Part shown: positions 48,234 to 60,200 of the stretch, piece by piece
Position numbering within the stretch: position 1 is the stretch's first letter
Layout: each line of letters begins with the position of its first letter
Source of the DNA: Colletotrichum lupini
Lineage: Eukaryota > Ascomycota > Sordariomycetes > Glomerellales > Glomerellaceae
Assembly: GCF_023278565.1 (NCBI RefSeq)
Contig: NC_064681.1
Span: 496,001-560,000 of the forward strand
Reading direction: 5' to 3'
Length of the DNA stretch: 64,000 nt
Notes under the pieces: generated by a model
What the model was told of the DNA's origin: nothing
What the model saw: only the letters and a program-made list of their open reading frames with translations
Databases searched by the model: none
Translations under genes and position numbers: made by a program

Positions 48234-49045
48234 GCGCCATGTCACGAATCTAAATTTTCAGAGCATTGTTCCCTCTATTTGATATGTTTTGGTGAATGTA
48301 GGGGGGACACGAACTATGTGTCATGGCAGATAGACCCCCACGATGGAAAGTATTTAGGGGCGGGAAGCACGAGAAAGAGGAAAAAACGCGACCTTGTTGA
48401 AAGCAACGGGTGCTGGAATGTGCCTTGAGAAACATAGATACCCCAAATTCACAGCTATGCTGCATATAACGTGGTTTCCTCATGCAATAAGACAAGTTGC
48501 TGCAACGTTATTACTGTGCACAATGTATGGTTCAACCTCCGTGTAGATGAAGGGTCAACTTTCGTCTACTGGGTGCCAAATCGCAAAGTGGTTTCCAGGC
48601 AGTGGGAACATCCTTAACTAGGGATTGTCTCAAAAAGTGACATGATCCAAGGACTTCGACGAATTCAGCAACGGCCACAAGGCTCCAAAACGATAGCACA
48701 CATCACAAAAATGGCAAGAGAGAATTGGGACAAGTTTGTCATTTTCAAGACTAAATCTCTGGACCACCCAAACCATCAATGAAAGTACGGTGGGCCCTTG
48801 TGAGATGCTCGAGATCTAACTGTCTTATCATGCGTCGAAGCTGACGCAAGTCGCCCTCAACCTCCACCGATAACCTCTTCTGTCGGTGGGAGGTATACCG
48901 TCCTACTACGTCACATCGGGTGCCGACACTGAGCGGCGTCGAAAGGCGGAGAGGCTGCTATGCCTCGCGGCTCTTCTCAGACCCGGACGTCAGCCGTAGC
49001 CGCTGTGGCCAAGGCTGGTAGGAACGGTGGCGACTTGCGGCGTGC
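48234..49045. other. Tail-to-tail spacer (EOS1 / SUI1)
   Basis: An 812-bp convergent spacer holding both 3' flanks. No coding sequence is supported. Confidence 0.4.
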
Positions 49046-49750
49046 TTAGAAACCGTGGACCTTGATGGTCTTGGAATCCAATCCGAGTCCCTCCTTGGTG
49101 TTGATAAGGAACTCTTGCACAACCTTGCGCTGGTCACCCTGGAGCTGGATGACCTCGCCCATCTCGCTGTCAGCTACGATGGTGCCATTGCAAGCTAGAA
49201 GGGGTCATGTTAGCAGGCCGCCCATGTCATATTGGGGTTGAAGCGGGGTAATCCGTACCAAATTGCTTCTTGATGACCTTGAGAATTTTCTTCTGGTCGA
49301 ATTTCTTCGGGAGACCCTGAACGGTGGTCAAAGTCTTTCGTCCATTGCGCTCTGCAAGTCATGGGTTAGTCACTGTATGTTGATTGGTTGCCTTGAGTCG
49401 ACGCGCGTGGGACCGCTCTGTCGGGACGTGCGGTATTTGTGTCTCTCGACAGCAGGGTTTGGAGGTTCGCGACGTACGTTGGATCCGAATATGGATATAA
49501 TTTTGAGACTGTTTGGTCTCGCCGGTGTCTTCGTCGGCTTCGGCGAAGGGGTCTGAAGCGCGACAATGGTCAGCATCCTAGTAGGCAAGTTGGTGGCGGT
49601 CAGGGGGGAGAGAGGGCAACGCAACGTGTTCCAATCTCTAGGCGACAGCGAGCCAGGAGACTTGAAGGAACACGGCGGTGATGATCGTGGATCGAGGGAA
49701 GACGACTGTGGTGGTGACATACCGTAGGACTTGAGATTTTCAATTGACAT
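49046..49750 (-). CDS. SUI1: Translation initiation factor eIF1 (Sui1)
   Basis: Four exons: 49750-49723, 49552-49478, 49351-49259 and 49194-49046, giving 114 aa (the family is usually 108-115). Exon 1 encodes MSIENLKSY plus one base. The rest reads DPFAEADEDTGETKQSQNYI, HIRIQQRNGRKTLTTVQGLP, KKFDQKKILKVIKKQF, ACNGTIVADSEMGEVIQLQG and DQRKVVQEFLINTKEGLGLD, near-universal eIF1 sequence. eIF1 binds the 40S subunit beside the P site and enforces AUG selection in the 43S complex. All three introns are GT-AG. Intron 1 (170 nt) follows soon after the start, as in other highly expressed genes of this window. In most eukaryotes eIF1 autoregulates through its own start context; here the bases before ATG are TTT. 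Confidence 0.96.
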
Positions 49751-51437
49751 AAACTCGTCTGTTCGGGGGTGACCTTGGGAAACGGGTTGGGTGACGATTG
49801 TCGGGGGTTTAGCGACGGACGGCGTGAGAGCGGTCTCGCTGTAGTATTGTTCGAGTAGTTGGGTTGTTAACACGAGAGTGCGGTTGTTCGCAGTTGATCT
49901 AGCGGTTATCTGATGTCGTTGATGTTTGTACTGGGTCGATGATGATGAGGTGGTGGGAGACGGACGAAAGAGGGATCGCTGGGCTGGGTGGTTATATACG
50001 TCGGAAGATTTATGGGGGGTGGACGGGGTCTGCAGATCAGTGACTGATGTTAGGGTGGGCAGGCGGGCAGCCCGCAAAATTGGTAACTTGGGACGGAAGG
50101 AATGACGGACTCGGGTTCGGGCGGGCACTGAACAGAGTTGCAAAGAGCGATGCAGTCAGGTACCTATCTCGACTCCTGCCTGTATTAGGTAGCGATGGAC
50201 GGATTAGGTACCTGGTTTGGCTGGGTCTCAGGCCCTCCCGCCCTGGTGTGAGTAAACCGGTGCAGGTGGGCACGAGGGGCAACTATTGCACAGGGCAGGC
50301 ACAGGCCACTGGCCGTTTCCCGTGCCTGCTCTGGCTGAACCAGCGGGAAACGGAATCGCGTGAGCCGCTGACTGCGCCCGATAAGGTACCTTGACTTGGG
50401 AGAGATAAGGCAATGGAACCTCTCATCACCCGCATCTTCTTCTGCTTTACGTAGTATGGTAGTTTCCGAAAGGCATTGCCCCTCTGTACTTCGCACAGTT
50501 CAACGTGTGTTACTCACCCTTCGCCCATCATCCCAAAGTCAGCCCTCGCAGTGAGCACGTTGTTTGTGACAAACCCGTCCGAGTCCTGCCCTGCACAAGA
50601 TGACGACTATGGATATGGATACCTCATTGCAGAGGTTTGGTTGGTGGTCACACTTGGCACAGAAGCAACAGTCACACCAACACCAGCACGGCCCACACCT
50701 AGTTGTGGCTGGACTCATCGACTCGCGCGCCGCCGCCGCGACCCCATGATTGTCCCTGGCTATTTGCGGTTTAGTCGGCGGGATGCCCAAACAATCTATG
50801 GATGCCATCTGCAGCTCGTATCTCGGCACCTTGCGCTACCCGGCTCCCAGGTACAGCCACCGTGAGGCCTCTGCCAGCTCTCTGCCAGGACGTCGGCGCC
50901 ACCGGAGCTTCCTCGATACATCATACAGCTGCAAGAGGTCTCTCGTCGGCAGCCACTACATACCTCCAACGATCACGCACTTTCAAGGACTGAGACATGG
51001 GCAATCATCTGATAGGGGACCCCCCTGGAAGAGCGCCAGCCCAAGAGAGAGGCACAATGTTGTTTGTTTCGTCTGCAAGACAAATCCTGACTCCCTGCGT
51101 CTGCGGCGTCTGCATCAACGCCAACTCGGCCGGCTTCCAGACCTTGCGTCTCGACCAGTCCCGACTCTACAATGACCATCTGCTGCCAGCCGGCCTTGCC
51201 GCTTTCAGCGCCCAGCCCTACAACTTACAAGTCTCCGGATGCGGCTCCACGATGCGTCACTGAGAGCTGACTAGCATGTCCCTGTCCTCCGTCACAATCC
51301 AACAATCCTACGAACAGAGCCTTTCAGACCATGGTCGAGCAAAAGCAGGATCGGTGTCAAGGCGCTTGAGCCACTCGATCGTCAAGTCACGAAATGGAAA
51401 TTAAAGACTTCAAATGTTCATTACAATTCGACATCCA
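49751..51437. other. Spacer between SUI1 and the dioxygenase gene
   Basis: This is the SUI1 promoter plus the 3' flank of the dioxygenase. GTACCT words cluster at 50160-50215 and near 50385. Frames at 50476-50865 (plus) and 50539-50829 (minus, Cys-rich) overlap each other and show no family motif, so I do not call either. Confidence 0.45.
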
Positions 51438-52643
51438 TCAGTCAAGCTCTGGCACTGGCAAATGGTCGACAAGCTTGAGATGTGTCAGACCCAGCTTTCC
51501 CAATGCTTCGATAGCATTCTGGTCCCGCAGCTCCTGCGTCTCCTTCTCCGAGACCAGCACAAAGTCCTGTTTCAGCAACCATCCACCCTCCTTGACGTTA
51601 TACTCCTCCGCCGTCGCCTTGTCCACTTTATCGAGGTCGACAACAAGGCTCTTCTTAACACCAAACACCGCATCCGATTTCTCATATGGATCTCCCCGGA
51701 TATAGAGTGCGCTAGTTGATTGCGTCAGCCAGATCCATGATCCATCTCACCCAACCCTGGCCATCCGCATCGGAGCGGAACGGACGGCGGGTTCTTGAAA
51801 GAGCTAGCTCCTACAATGGAGCAACAGATAAGAGCGGAAAAACCTACGTGATCAAGTGGTCCCAGCCTTCCTTTTGGAACATGAAGTGCAGATGCGCTGG
51901 CCGCCAGCAATGACGCCCCAGGAGAGAAAGCAACTTTCCAACCGGCCCATCGTGGGGAATTGGATAGCTCACGGGCTTGATTCCCTGGAAGAAGAAGCGA
52001 CCCTCCTCATCCGAGATCATGACACAGCGCTCGCTTGCTTCTGTCCTCCCTTCGTGCTGCACGTCGTAGTGACCACTGCTGTCCGTCTCCCAGATGTCAA
52101 TCTTGACTCCGGAGATGGGGTTACCTTGTCGGTCCTTGATGGTGCACACAACCAGCAGCGGTTCGCCCTCAGGATCTCCCGACATATTCGCTCCGTTCTC
52201 TAGAGTCGGCGCATCGTGTGTGTGGAATGGCCCCAAGACGGAGCCTTCGGTGGAGTCGGATGGCTTGGGGTGGTTAATGCTGTCGACGAGCAGGGAGAGG
52301 CCTAGAATATCGGAGAGGAGAATGAACTCCTAGTCGGCGGGCGGTCAGCGTCGTTCGTCAGGAGTCCTTAAGCCATCCGCTATATTCACGACGGGTGCAC
52401 CGCGCGCCGACTTACATGCCGCACGTCGCTGCTAATCTGTCCGCAGCCGACGAGGAAATTCAGCGCCGCCATCCACTCGTCAGTGCTCAACCGCGTCTCC
52501 CGCGCAAAGTCGTGCAGATGGGTGACGAGCCGTTCCATGAGGTACTTGAGTCGTGCATTGTCGCTCTGCGAGTTGATGCGAACGGTGTTGGGTGTGATGT
52601 TGTCGATCGTGAGATCCAGGAGCTCTGGTGTGTTCTGAGCCAT
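51438..52643 (-). CDS. Intradiol ring-cleavage dioxygenase, hydroxyquinol 1,2-dioxygenase type
   Basis: Three exons: 52643-52416, 52329-51848 and 51711-51438, giving 327 aa. The N-terminal helical dimerisation domain (about residues 1-110) is followed by the beta-sandwich catalytic domain. The four non-heme Fe(III) ligands are visible: Y164 (TDSSGHYDVQHEG), Y198 (KPVSYPIPHDGPVG), H222 and H224 (WRPAHLHFMFQKEG). The motif GPFHTHDAP and the substrate-contacting IDIWETD are intact. The enzyme splits a catechol or hydroxyquinol ring between the two hydroxyls using O2, feeding the 3-oxoadipate route. Introns are GT-AG (donors GTAAGT and GTAGGT). No maleylacetate reductase or hydroxylase is nearby. 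Hydroxyquinol over catechol is a judgement from overall pattern. Confidence 0.92.
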
Positions 52644-55056
52644 TGTTGCTTGCTAATTGTGTGTGATCTAGATGCAGGCAGCGACAAGGGTCCGATTTGC
52701 TTCTCAAATGTCCAGTCGAGTTAGTAACGGCTTTCTCTTTGCTCGTCTCGTCTATCTTTAATATCAAGGACCCCGGATTTATCTGGCAGAGGTGGTACTC
52801 TTCGGAGGGAGGGGCACTCTTTATGTAATGCTCTGTAATCGCTGATTTCCGAGTGGGCTACCTAGCTGTACCATGCAGTACAGGTGGTTTGAATTTCGAG
52901 TGTCGGTCGACGGGTAATACCTTAGCCGCGCCGCGGCAAATCCGCCGCACCTTGGACGTGGTCGCACACTTCAGAGCACAACGGATTTACGGAACAAGTC
53001 TCTAAGTCCTAGGATTAACTGCTTGGAAAGAGGTATGTCAGCACATTGTCATTTGATAGTTCCCCAAGACTCGAGGATACGGTAATTCTCCCCCTCTACC
53101 CCTCCTCCTCCACCACATCCCCAGCTAGGTACCTACCTGGGTGATAATCCCCTCCGGCACTCAGTCTGAGTCTCTGACTTCATAGAGGAGAGGGCGTTCT
53201 GCGGGGTACTAGCGCTGCCCCGCCCCCACAACCTGTCGCGGGAGACTCTGAAGTTGGTGGAGGGCTTGGAGGGGTAGTGCAGACGGGGTCCGAGCGTCAC
53301 CCCCGGGTCCTGGCTCGGGACTTGCGATGGGCGGGCGGATTGTGTAAGCGGCCTTCTTCGGCACTCGGTCCCGGCCGGGATGTCCGGGGGATCCATAACG
53401 ACGAGAGAATTTAGAAGTGGTACATCTAGATTAGGAACTATGTTGTGTTCTGCCGTTGCCTTTGGGTGATCAGAGGCTGTACACTTTGGTATGGAGCTTT
53501 GGTCCCCGTGTGTTTTGCGTGAGGATGTTTGCTACTACCCAAGGTAAGTATGCAAGGTAACGACGGCGAGGTATCATCAGGTCACATGGCGACGAGTATG
53601 TTTCATGCTGGGGAGATGACTATTAAACAATCAGAGCATTGATCTTCGTGCTTCGTTGAAACTCGGACCGATGGGTAGCAAAAGTGAGAAGAGACACTCG
53701 AGATTTGGCGGGTAAGGTAACTTGCGCATCATCAAAGTGTGCTATATCGTTGAGCTTCTTCTGAACTGAAATGTCAGTACAACATTGAGATACAGCTGCC
53801 ACTCTCCCTTTAGTTCTCTTCTCATCGGTTACTGGTAGTGGGCTTTCCTTCCGGTACCATGGCACCTTGATTAGCAGGCCCGGGTCAGGTTATCACTGCT
53901 CGATTCCGAGCCCCGTGCCGCGCGGGGCCCACTTTCTCCGACTGAGCCCTCGGCGCCGGCAGCGACGTAAGATTCTCCGGAGCGAAAAGCCACCTCTGAC
54001 ACAATTTCGTGTAGGCGCGAACTAACAAAACCATTGTTGAAGCTACCACGGGTCACAAGAACCCCCCCCCAGTGGAGGTATACGATGTGCCCTATCAACG
54101 ACGCGACAATACGACACAATGCAACTCGAAAGATTGGATAAACAAAACTCTGAAAAACCTAAATCCGAGTCATGCCATTCACAAAACCACGCAGTATCCA
54201 GAAGAAGAGGGATAAACGGAGCGTAATTCCAGCAAATATGAACGCGTAGGTATTTATAACTTGCTCTGTGCGCAGCAAAGATAACTCCGCGGATAAAGCG
54301 GCTTTGAGAATCTGGATCCAGCAACTTGACAAATGTCCTTCGTCATTTCCCAACCCCCTTCCCGGACGGCCGACTAATCAATCTCGGCACTTGCTGGTCC
54401 CTGCATGATCATCACAACTCAAAGTTCACGACCGTGCCCGGGCTTTTGCTTTTCTTTCTTCAGGACACAATTTTTTTTTTCCTGAAGCGATGTCCTGTTC
54501 TTTCGCACACTAGTAAATAACGTAGGCTCCGTGATAAGGTATTCGTAGGCTGCATTGGAAGTTTCCCCGTAGCCGCCGGCGTTGAATAAGGTAGGTTCGA
54601 TCCCGTCTTGGTACCCTGCCATGGCTGGGGAGGTGCGGCATGTTGCGGCATGTATGATGTGCCTGATTGCCCAGAAAGGGGGGGGCGTCCCTACTTCTTC
54701 CACCCGTTTACGCGTTTACAGAAGGCCGGGATTGAAATTGGGATTGGGATTGCTCTACAAGGCAATTACGGACAAGAAAATTGTAATCGTAAGGTGTGCC
54801 CGGTGTTGATGTTGCGCGCAAGTGCCATCGGATTAAGCTCCGACCTGACTCCTCTTCCTCTTGCCCCTTTCCTTGCCCTCCTTGCGCAGGAGTGAGTCCT
54901 CGGGGCCCTCTTCCCCGTACCCTCACCATCCCTGGAACGACCGTTATCCACCTTTTGCTTTTCCCGAACCCAAACCGGGGTCGGCTTTCTCAATCTACCA
55001 ACCTACAAACATTTACATCGACAAAACGACCGAGGAGAACTCCAGAGCGAAGAGAT
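52644..55056. promoter_or_regulatory. Divergent spacer between the dioxygenase and methyltransferase genes
   Basis: These 2.4 kb hold the promoters of both flanking genes. The stretch carries GTACCTACCT near 53130, a run of nine C near 54062 and an 11-T run near 54470. The last 200 bp before the methyltransferase are C/A-rich. No gene is supported. Confidence 0.4.
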
Positions 55057-56844
55057 ATGGCTGCCGCTGGGCAACCTCTGGTGCGTTTTTTGACGAGAGC
55101 TCATACTGCGAGGTTTGGTTTAACTAAATGATTGTGTTTCTAGGAGCCCGATACCTTTGATTCGGACTCGGCAATCTCGGAGGTATGAGTGTTTTGTTCT
55201 GCCCAGCTTGCGTTCTTCCCCCCCACCCACTTTGTACCTTCTCATGTTTAGTTACGTGGCGGCGTTTCACGTCACATCCCGCGCAGCTGGAGCTCCAAAG
55301 ATGTCACCAGAAACGCAGCCAGAGCCTGGCTGTCATAATGTTTCCCAGATAGCATCAGCCATAGACTAACGATATCATGTGCTGCAGCTTCGGAATGGTA
55401 GTACCGACTCGCCTACCCCGAGCATGTTGACGGTGCTGGAGGAGAATGGCAGGACATATCACGCAATGAGTTCCGGGAGTGAGCAGTGCCTTGTGAACCG
55501 CCTTTCCGATGCTGGGTCCTTGATGACTGACGATATAAACACAGAATATCCGTTCCCCAACGATATTGTCGAGCAGGAGCGCCTAGGTTTGCATCTCTCC
55601 TCTTTCGGTGTGCGGATTTGGAAAGGAACCCTGAAGCTCATATTTGTATCATCTCAAACCAGATTTCCAACACCTCATGTGGAGTGTGACGCTGGGCGAC
55701 AAGCTATGCCTATGTCCTAAGGACTCACAAAAGGCAAAGCGCGTGCTGGACGCCGGCACGGGCACCGGGATCTGGGCGATGGATTACGGTGAGATACACT
55801 GAGTCCTGCCTCACCTTGCTTTGGGGTTGTGAGATTGACGATGTTGAAATTGCAGCGGACGCACACCCGGAAGCCAAGGCAAGTCGATGAGATCCTCTCC
55901 ATCCCGGCCGACGACTACTAAGACGGTCTTCAATCTAGGTCATTGGTGTAGATCTGAGCAACATCCAGCCAAAATGGTAGGCTCATCAAGTGGGGAAAAA
56001 TCTCATTGTCGTGCTCACTGACGTCGGGATGGCAGGACACCTCCGAACTTAACATGGGAGCTGGACGACCTAGAGCAGAATTGGACATGGTCTCAGCCGT
56101 TCGACTTCATCTTTGTCCGCATGCTAGCAGGGAGTCTCAAAAACTACCAAGACTTTATCAACCAAGCCTTCGAGTGTGTCTCAAACTTCTCTCTCTCACT
56201 CTTACCCTCACACTCATACCCGTCCATCTCATTCTATGCACACTTATCCCTAGCGGCCACTCAAATACTCACCTTCTTAACCACCCAGAAACCTTGAACC
56301 AGGCGGCTACCTCGAAATGCAAGACCTCTCCCTTCCCTACCGCTGCGACGACGCATCCCTAACGCCAGACTCCCCAATCCACAAACTCTCCGACCTTTTC
56401 CTCAGAGGCGGCCGTGTAACAGGCCGCAACATGGACGCGGCGCCCACCTACGCCACCCTCATGCGCACCGCGGGCTTCGTCGACGTTGAAGAACAACAAT
56501 TCAAGTGGCCCGTCAACGCGTGGCCGCGCGACCCGCACTTCAAGACGTTGGGCGCGTACACGCACTGTAACCTCGACCACGGGCTCGAAGGGTTGACGTT
56601 GGGGCTCGCGACGAGGAATTTGGGGTGGAGTAAAGAGGAGACGCTGCTTTTTTGCGCGACGGTGAGGAAGAGTTTGAGGAGCCATAAGGTGCATGCTTAT
56701 GTTCCTTTGTGAGTTCGGTTCCTCTTGATGATCGAGATTAGAGAGACTATGTGCTGACTTGCCTGGTACAGATACGTTGTGTACGGGCGGAAGCCGACGG
56801 TGGCGGAGACGAGTGGATCTAATCCACCGGAGGGTATACACTAG
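55057..56844 (+). CDS. Class I SAM-dependent methyltransferase (UMTA/LaeA-like), ten exons
   Basis: Exons: 55057-55080, 55144-55182, 55388-55478, 55545-55586, 55663-55788, 55856-55878, 55939-55976, 56036-56173, 56289-56708 and 56772-56844; 337 aa. The SAM-binding motif I is VLDAGTGTGIWAMDYA (residues 93-108), followed by VIGVDLSNIQPKW (motif II acid) and FDFIFVRMLAGSLKNYQDFI. After the eighth intron AFENLEPGGYLEMQD follows, then VNAWPRDPHF. This order is typical of the large fungal family of UMTA/LaeA-like methyltransferases, many tied to secondary metabolism. The substrate is unknown, and no biosynthetic cluster lies beside it. The intron after exon 6 starts with GC (AAG|GCAAGT). Five exons are under 45 nt. 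I chose the ATG at 55057 because the next exon joins in frame. Confidence 0.84.
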
Positions 56845-57298
56845 CCGTTCATATTCCTTTACTTAGGGACATTATTGGGCGTAGGGAAATCATGATAGAC
56901 TACCGGGCTGGCGGTTTACTAGGGGGTTCCATTTCGCATATGGATCATGGTGTTTTGGCGTATTGCAATGAGGGAGCATGGTTCATCAACGGCTGGCGAA
57001 GGACAGAGAAGCGTTTCATCACGGGAAGAACCTGGGTTATCTGTATGGTTTATCAGGACAGCCATTCCAATTTTTCTTCCATTCACTCTAGCTAGGAAAT
57101 AACTCCAGGCACGCCATCTGTCGGGTTGCGGTACAAAAGAGACTCTTGGTATGGGTACGTGTGCGCTGGTCCAGACGCAGTTCAATGGATATCAGGATAG
57201 AAGCAAACAGGCATTCGATTTCGTCGTGAGACTTAAGCACCCGGATTCCTTGCCCGAGCACGAGATGCGAGTTGATCCATGTGTTTCTTCCACCGAGC
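56845..57298. other. Tail-to-tail spacer (methyltransferase / mucin-like gene)
   Basis: This convergent 454-bp spacer has no supported gene. Confidence 0.4.
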
Positions 57299-60200
57299 CT
57301 ACCAGACCCCGTCTCTCCCCTGGACCACTGGCCCATCGGGAGACCCTGCATCATCGTCAACAGGCTCGGTTCCGCTGTGGTGTCGGAAAATGGGACCAAG
57401 TCCTCCCCAGGGGTACGCCGGGCTCGAAGGGAGAGGCATGTTAGAGATGGTTGTGGTAGGCGTGCCGGCTACGGAGAAGCTGGTATCTGAGAAAGCGCCG
57501 CTGTCTCTGCTGGGATTGCTCAAGCGGCTTGTCGTTGATGTGATGAATGTCGTGGCTGGGTCTACAGATGTCCAGGTTCCTGCGATGTTGTTAGATTGAC
57601 TAAACCAGGTCGGGAGGTTCTGACTTACGATTTGTTCTAGCTGAAGACGTCCACGAACCTGTGAACCCTGCCGTCGACGCTATCGTGATATTCTGCCATC
57701 TGGAACTGCAAGAAGATCTGGATGGGTACGCGGTGTACGCTGTGTTGTTTGAAGAGGATGGTGGGTAGACCACGGTTGGATCAGCCTTCGCCGTAGCGGA
57801 ATTGATGATGATACTTGTGGTGACGACCTGAGTTACGGTGCCGTTTGTTACAGTGACAGTGTTGCAAGCCGAAGAAGCTCCAGATGCAAGGCTGGCAGAG
57901 TTGGTCAAAGCTGGGCCCGCCGACTCGGTAAGAGAGGGTCCAGAAGATGGCGCGGTGCCGGAAGAAACTCGAGAACTAGATGAGTTGAAAGGTGACAGTG
58001 TAGGTACAGGTAATATAGACACAGAAGAGAAGACGGATCCTGACATAGTCCAGGTGAAATGAGACGTTGAGATTGCTCCAGAGATGGTGGTTGAGTTGCT
58101 AAAGGGGGGTAGCGAGGAGGGATGACCAATAGTAACGGGTGGAGATCCCGTTGAGAAGGCCGTGCCATTTGCATTTGTGACCGTTGTCGTGTTTCGTGGA
58201 GTAGGCAAAGGAGCAGTGCCGGATTGCGTTGTTGGTATACTAGTGGTTGGCAACATGTTTGACGCAGTTGAGTTGGGCCACCGACTCCAAGTTGAACTTG
58301 GATCTGTCGGAGCACTGAATGGACCACCTGTGCCTCTCCAAGTGACACTGACTCCCGTGCCGGCCGAGGTGCCCGTTGCGCCTGGAGTTGTCGTACTGTT
58401 GAATGTTGGGAAAGGAGGCAGGGGAACGATTGAGAGTGTCTGCGTAGTGCTGCCGTTTGCTCCGGTAGCAGTCAAAGTAGTGACAGGGAGTCCTGATGCT
58501 GTGCCAGGGATCCAAGTTGGCCTTGGAATAGCAGTGGCGTTTCCTGTTGTCGGGAATGGCGGCAAATTGACGGTAGACGAAGTATTATTGGATGCTTCTG
58601 AGGGCTCGGAGGTTTGAAATAACGTCCCTGAAGCCCATGTGCCACTTCCTGTAGGCCCGGATAGCTTGGTGGAGTTGGTTGTGGGAAAAGGCGGCCGGTC
58701 ACTTCCGATGGATGTGTAAGTGATGGCAACGGTTCCTGAGTACACCGTAGAAGGCGGCCTACCAGAGCTGTTGATCGCAGTGGGCCAGGGGATCTGGGTT
58801 AAATTGAATGTGGGAAAGGGGGCTGATGCTGCTGAAGACGTCAAACTGCTTGTGGCGTTGGCTGTAGACGTCTGCAGGAGGGTCCCATTTGAGGACGAAG
58901 TCAGGCTGGGAGTCATTCCGGTTGGCCACAAAGTGATTGTGCTGCCTCCACTCACGATAATGACTGAGGCCGTGAGGCCCCCGCTAGATGTCGAGTTGAT
59001 CCAAGGAAACGATGCCGAGGCCGAGGCAGTAGTGTTTGATATACTAGTTGCCGACGAGGTGATGGCAGGGATTGAAACGGTGCCAGTGAGTGATGCCTGG
59101 GTGGAGTTGAACACTGGCCATGGAGGTAAAGTGGCCGAAGCCCCTATCGAAGTCCTATTGGAGGTTGCTGGATCCCCGGAATGGCTCGTTGCCATCCAAG
59201 TGGCGTTAGCACTCGCGGCCCATGTGGAATTTGGTAGTTGAGGAGGGGTGGCGAGCGTAGCTGTTATGCTTGTGGCATTGCCGATCGATGTGATGACTAC
59301 TGTTCCCGCCGTGGAGCCTCTTGTCAGAGTCATGATCGTACTCGAGTTCCATGGAGCAGTAAAACCTGTCCCGTTCGCGGAGATCGTAATTCGAGCACCT
59401 GATACTCGACTGCTCGCACTTCCAGTCGGCAGAGTCAGAGTAGTCGTGTTCGACGCGGGATATGGCCCTGTTGCCCTGGAGCTGGTGGCAGCCGAAGGAA
59501 ATGTACCCGTGCCAGATGGCGTAGGCGGTGGACTTTCCTCACTAATAGAGGCAAGCGTACCGCTTGGCCATATTGTCGAGTTTGCCGGAAACCAAGGCGC
59601 GGCAGTGACAGCAATGCTCGTTCGGACGATGGATCCTGTTCCCGAGATGACGAGAGTTGAAGTAGGCAGAATCACTGTAACGACGGGGTGTGAGGTCCAG
59701 TTTCCGGTCGGGCTACTTGAAATGGTTCGGTTTACATGGCCATCGACCGTCGAGGAGTTGACTGGTAGAGCTCCCGAGACTCGAGAGCTTATTAAGACGC
59801 TGGTAGAGACGCCCGTGCCAAGTGTGGTCTGAATGCCTGTGACCGGAGCACCTGATTGTGTGCTATTCCATCCGACAGTGGCTTGTAGAGTATGCGAGAG
59901 AGTTGTCAACCGAACGGTTCCATTGGCGCTGAGAGTGACGATAGAAGGGACTACTATGAAGGAACTTGCGGACACCGAGAAGTCAACGGAAGAAGTTCTC
60001 AACGAGGACGAGTTGGGTGAGTAAGTTTGGGAGCTAGTCACCGAGGTGGGGAAACCAGTTGAATGCCAGAGCGTAGGCCACGGAGTTTCCACAGGTTGGG
60101 TCAACGTAGAAGCTTGTTCCGAAGAGACGAAGAGAGATGTTATCGACGTGGATGTGTTGAAAAAGGCTGAAACTGGACCACCTGTGCCAGTCTGTATCTT

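Noticed and set aside
50539..50829. Cys-rich 96-codon minus frame (CWCWCDCCFCAKC)
   Set aside because: Tempting as a small Cys-rich protein, but it has no signal peptide, its Cys cluster comes from CACCAACACCAGCA-like repeats read in reverse, and a plus-strand frame covers it.
54590..54615. GGTTCGATCCCG, a possible tRNA T-arm
   Set aside because: Only two stem pairs form, and no D or acceptor arm is found.
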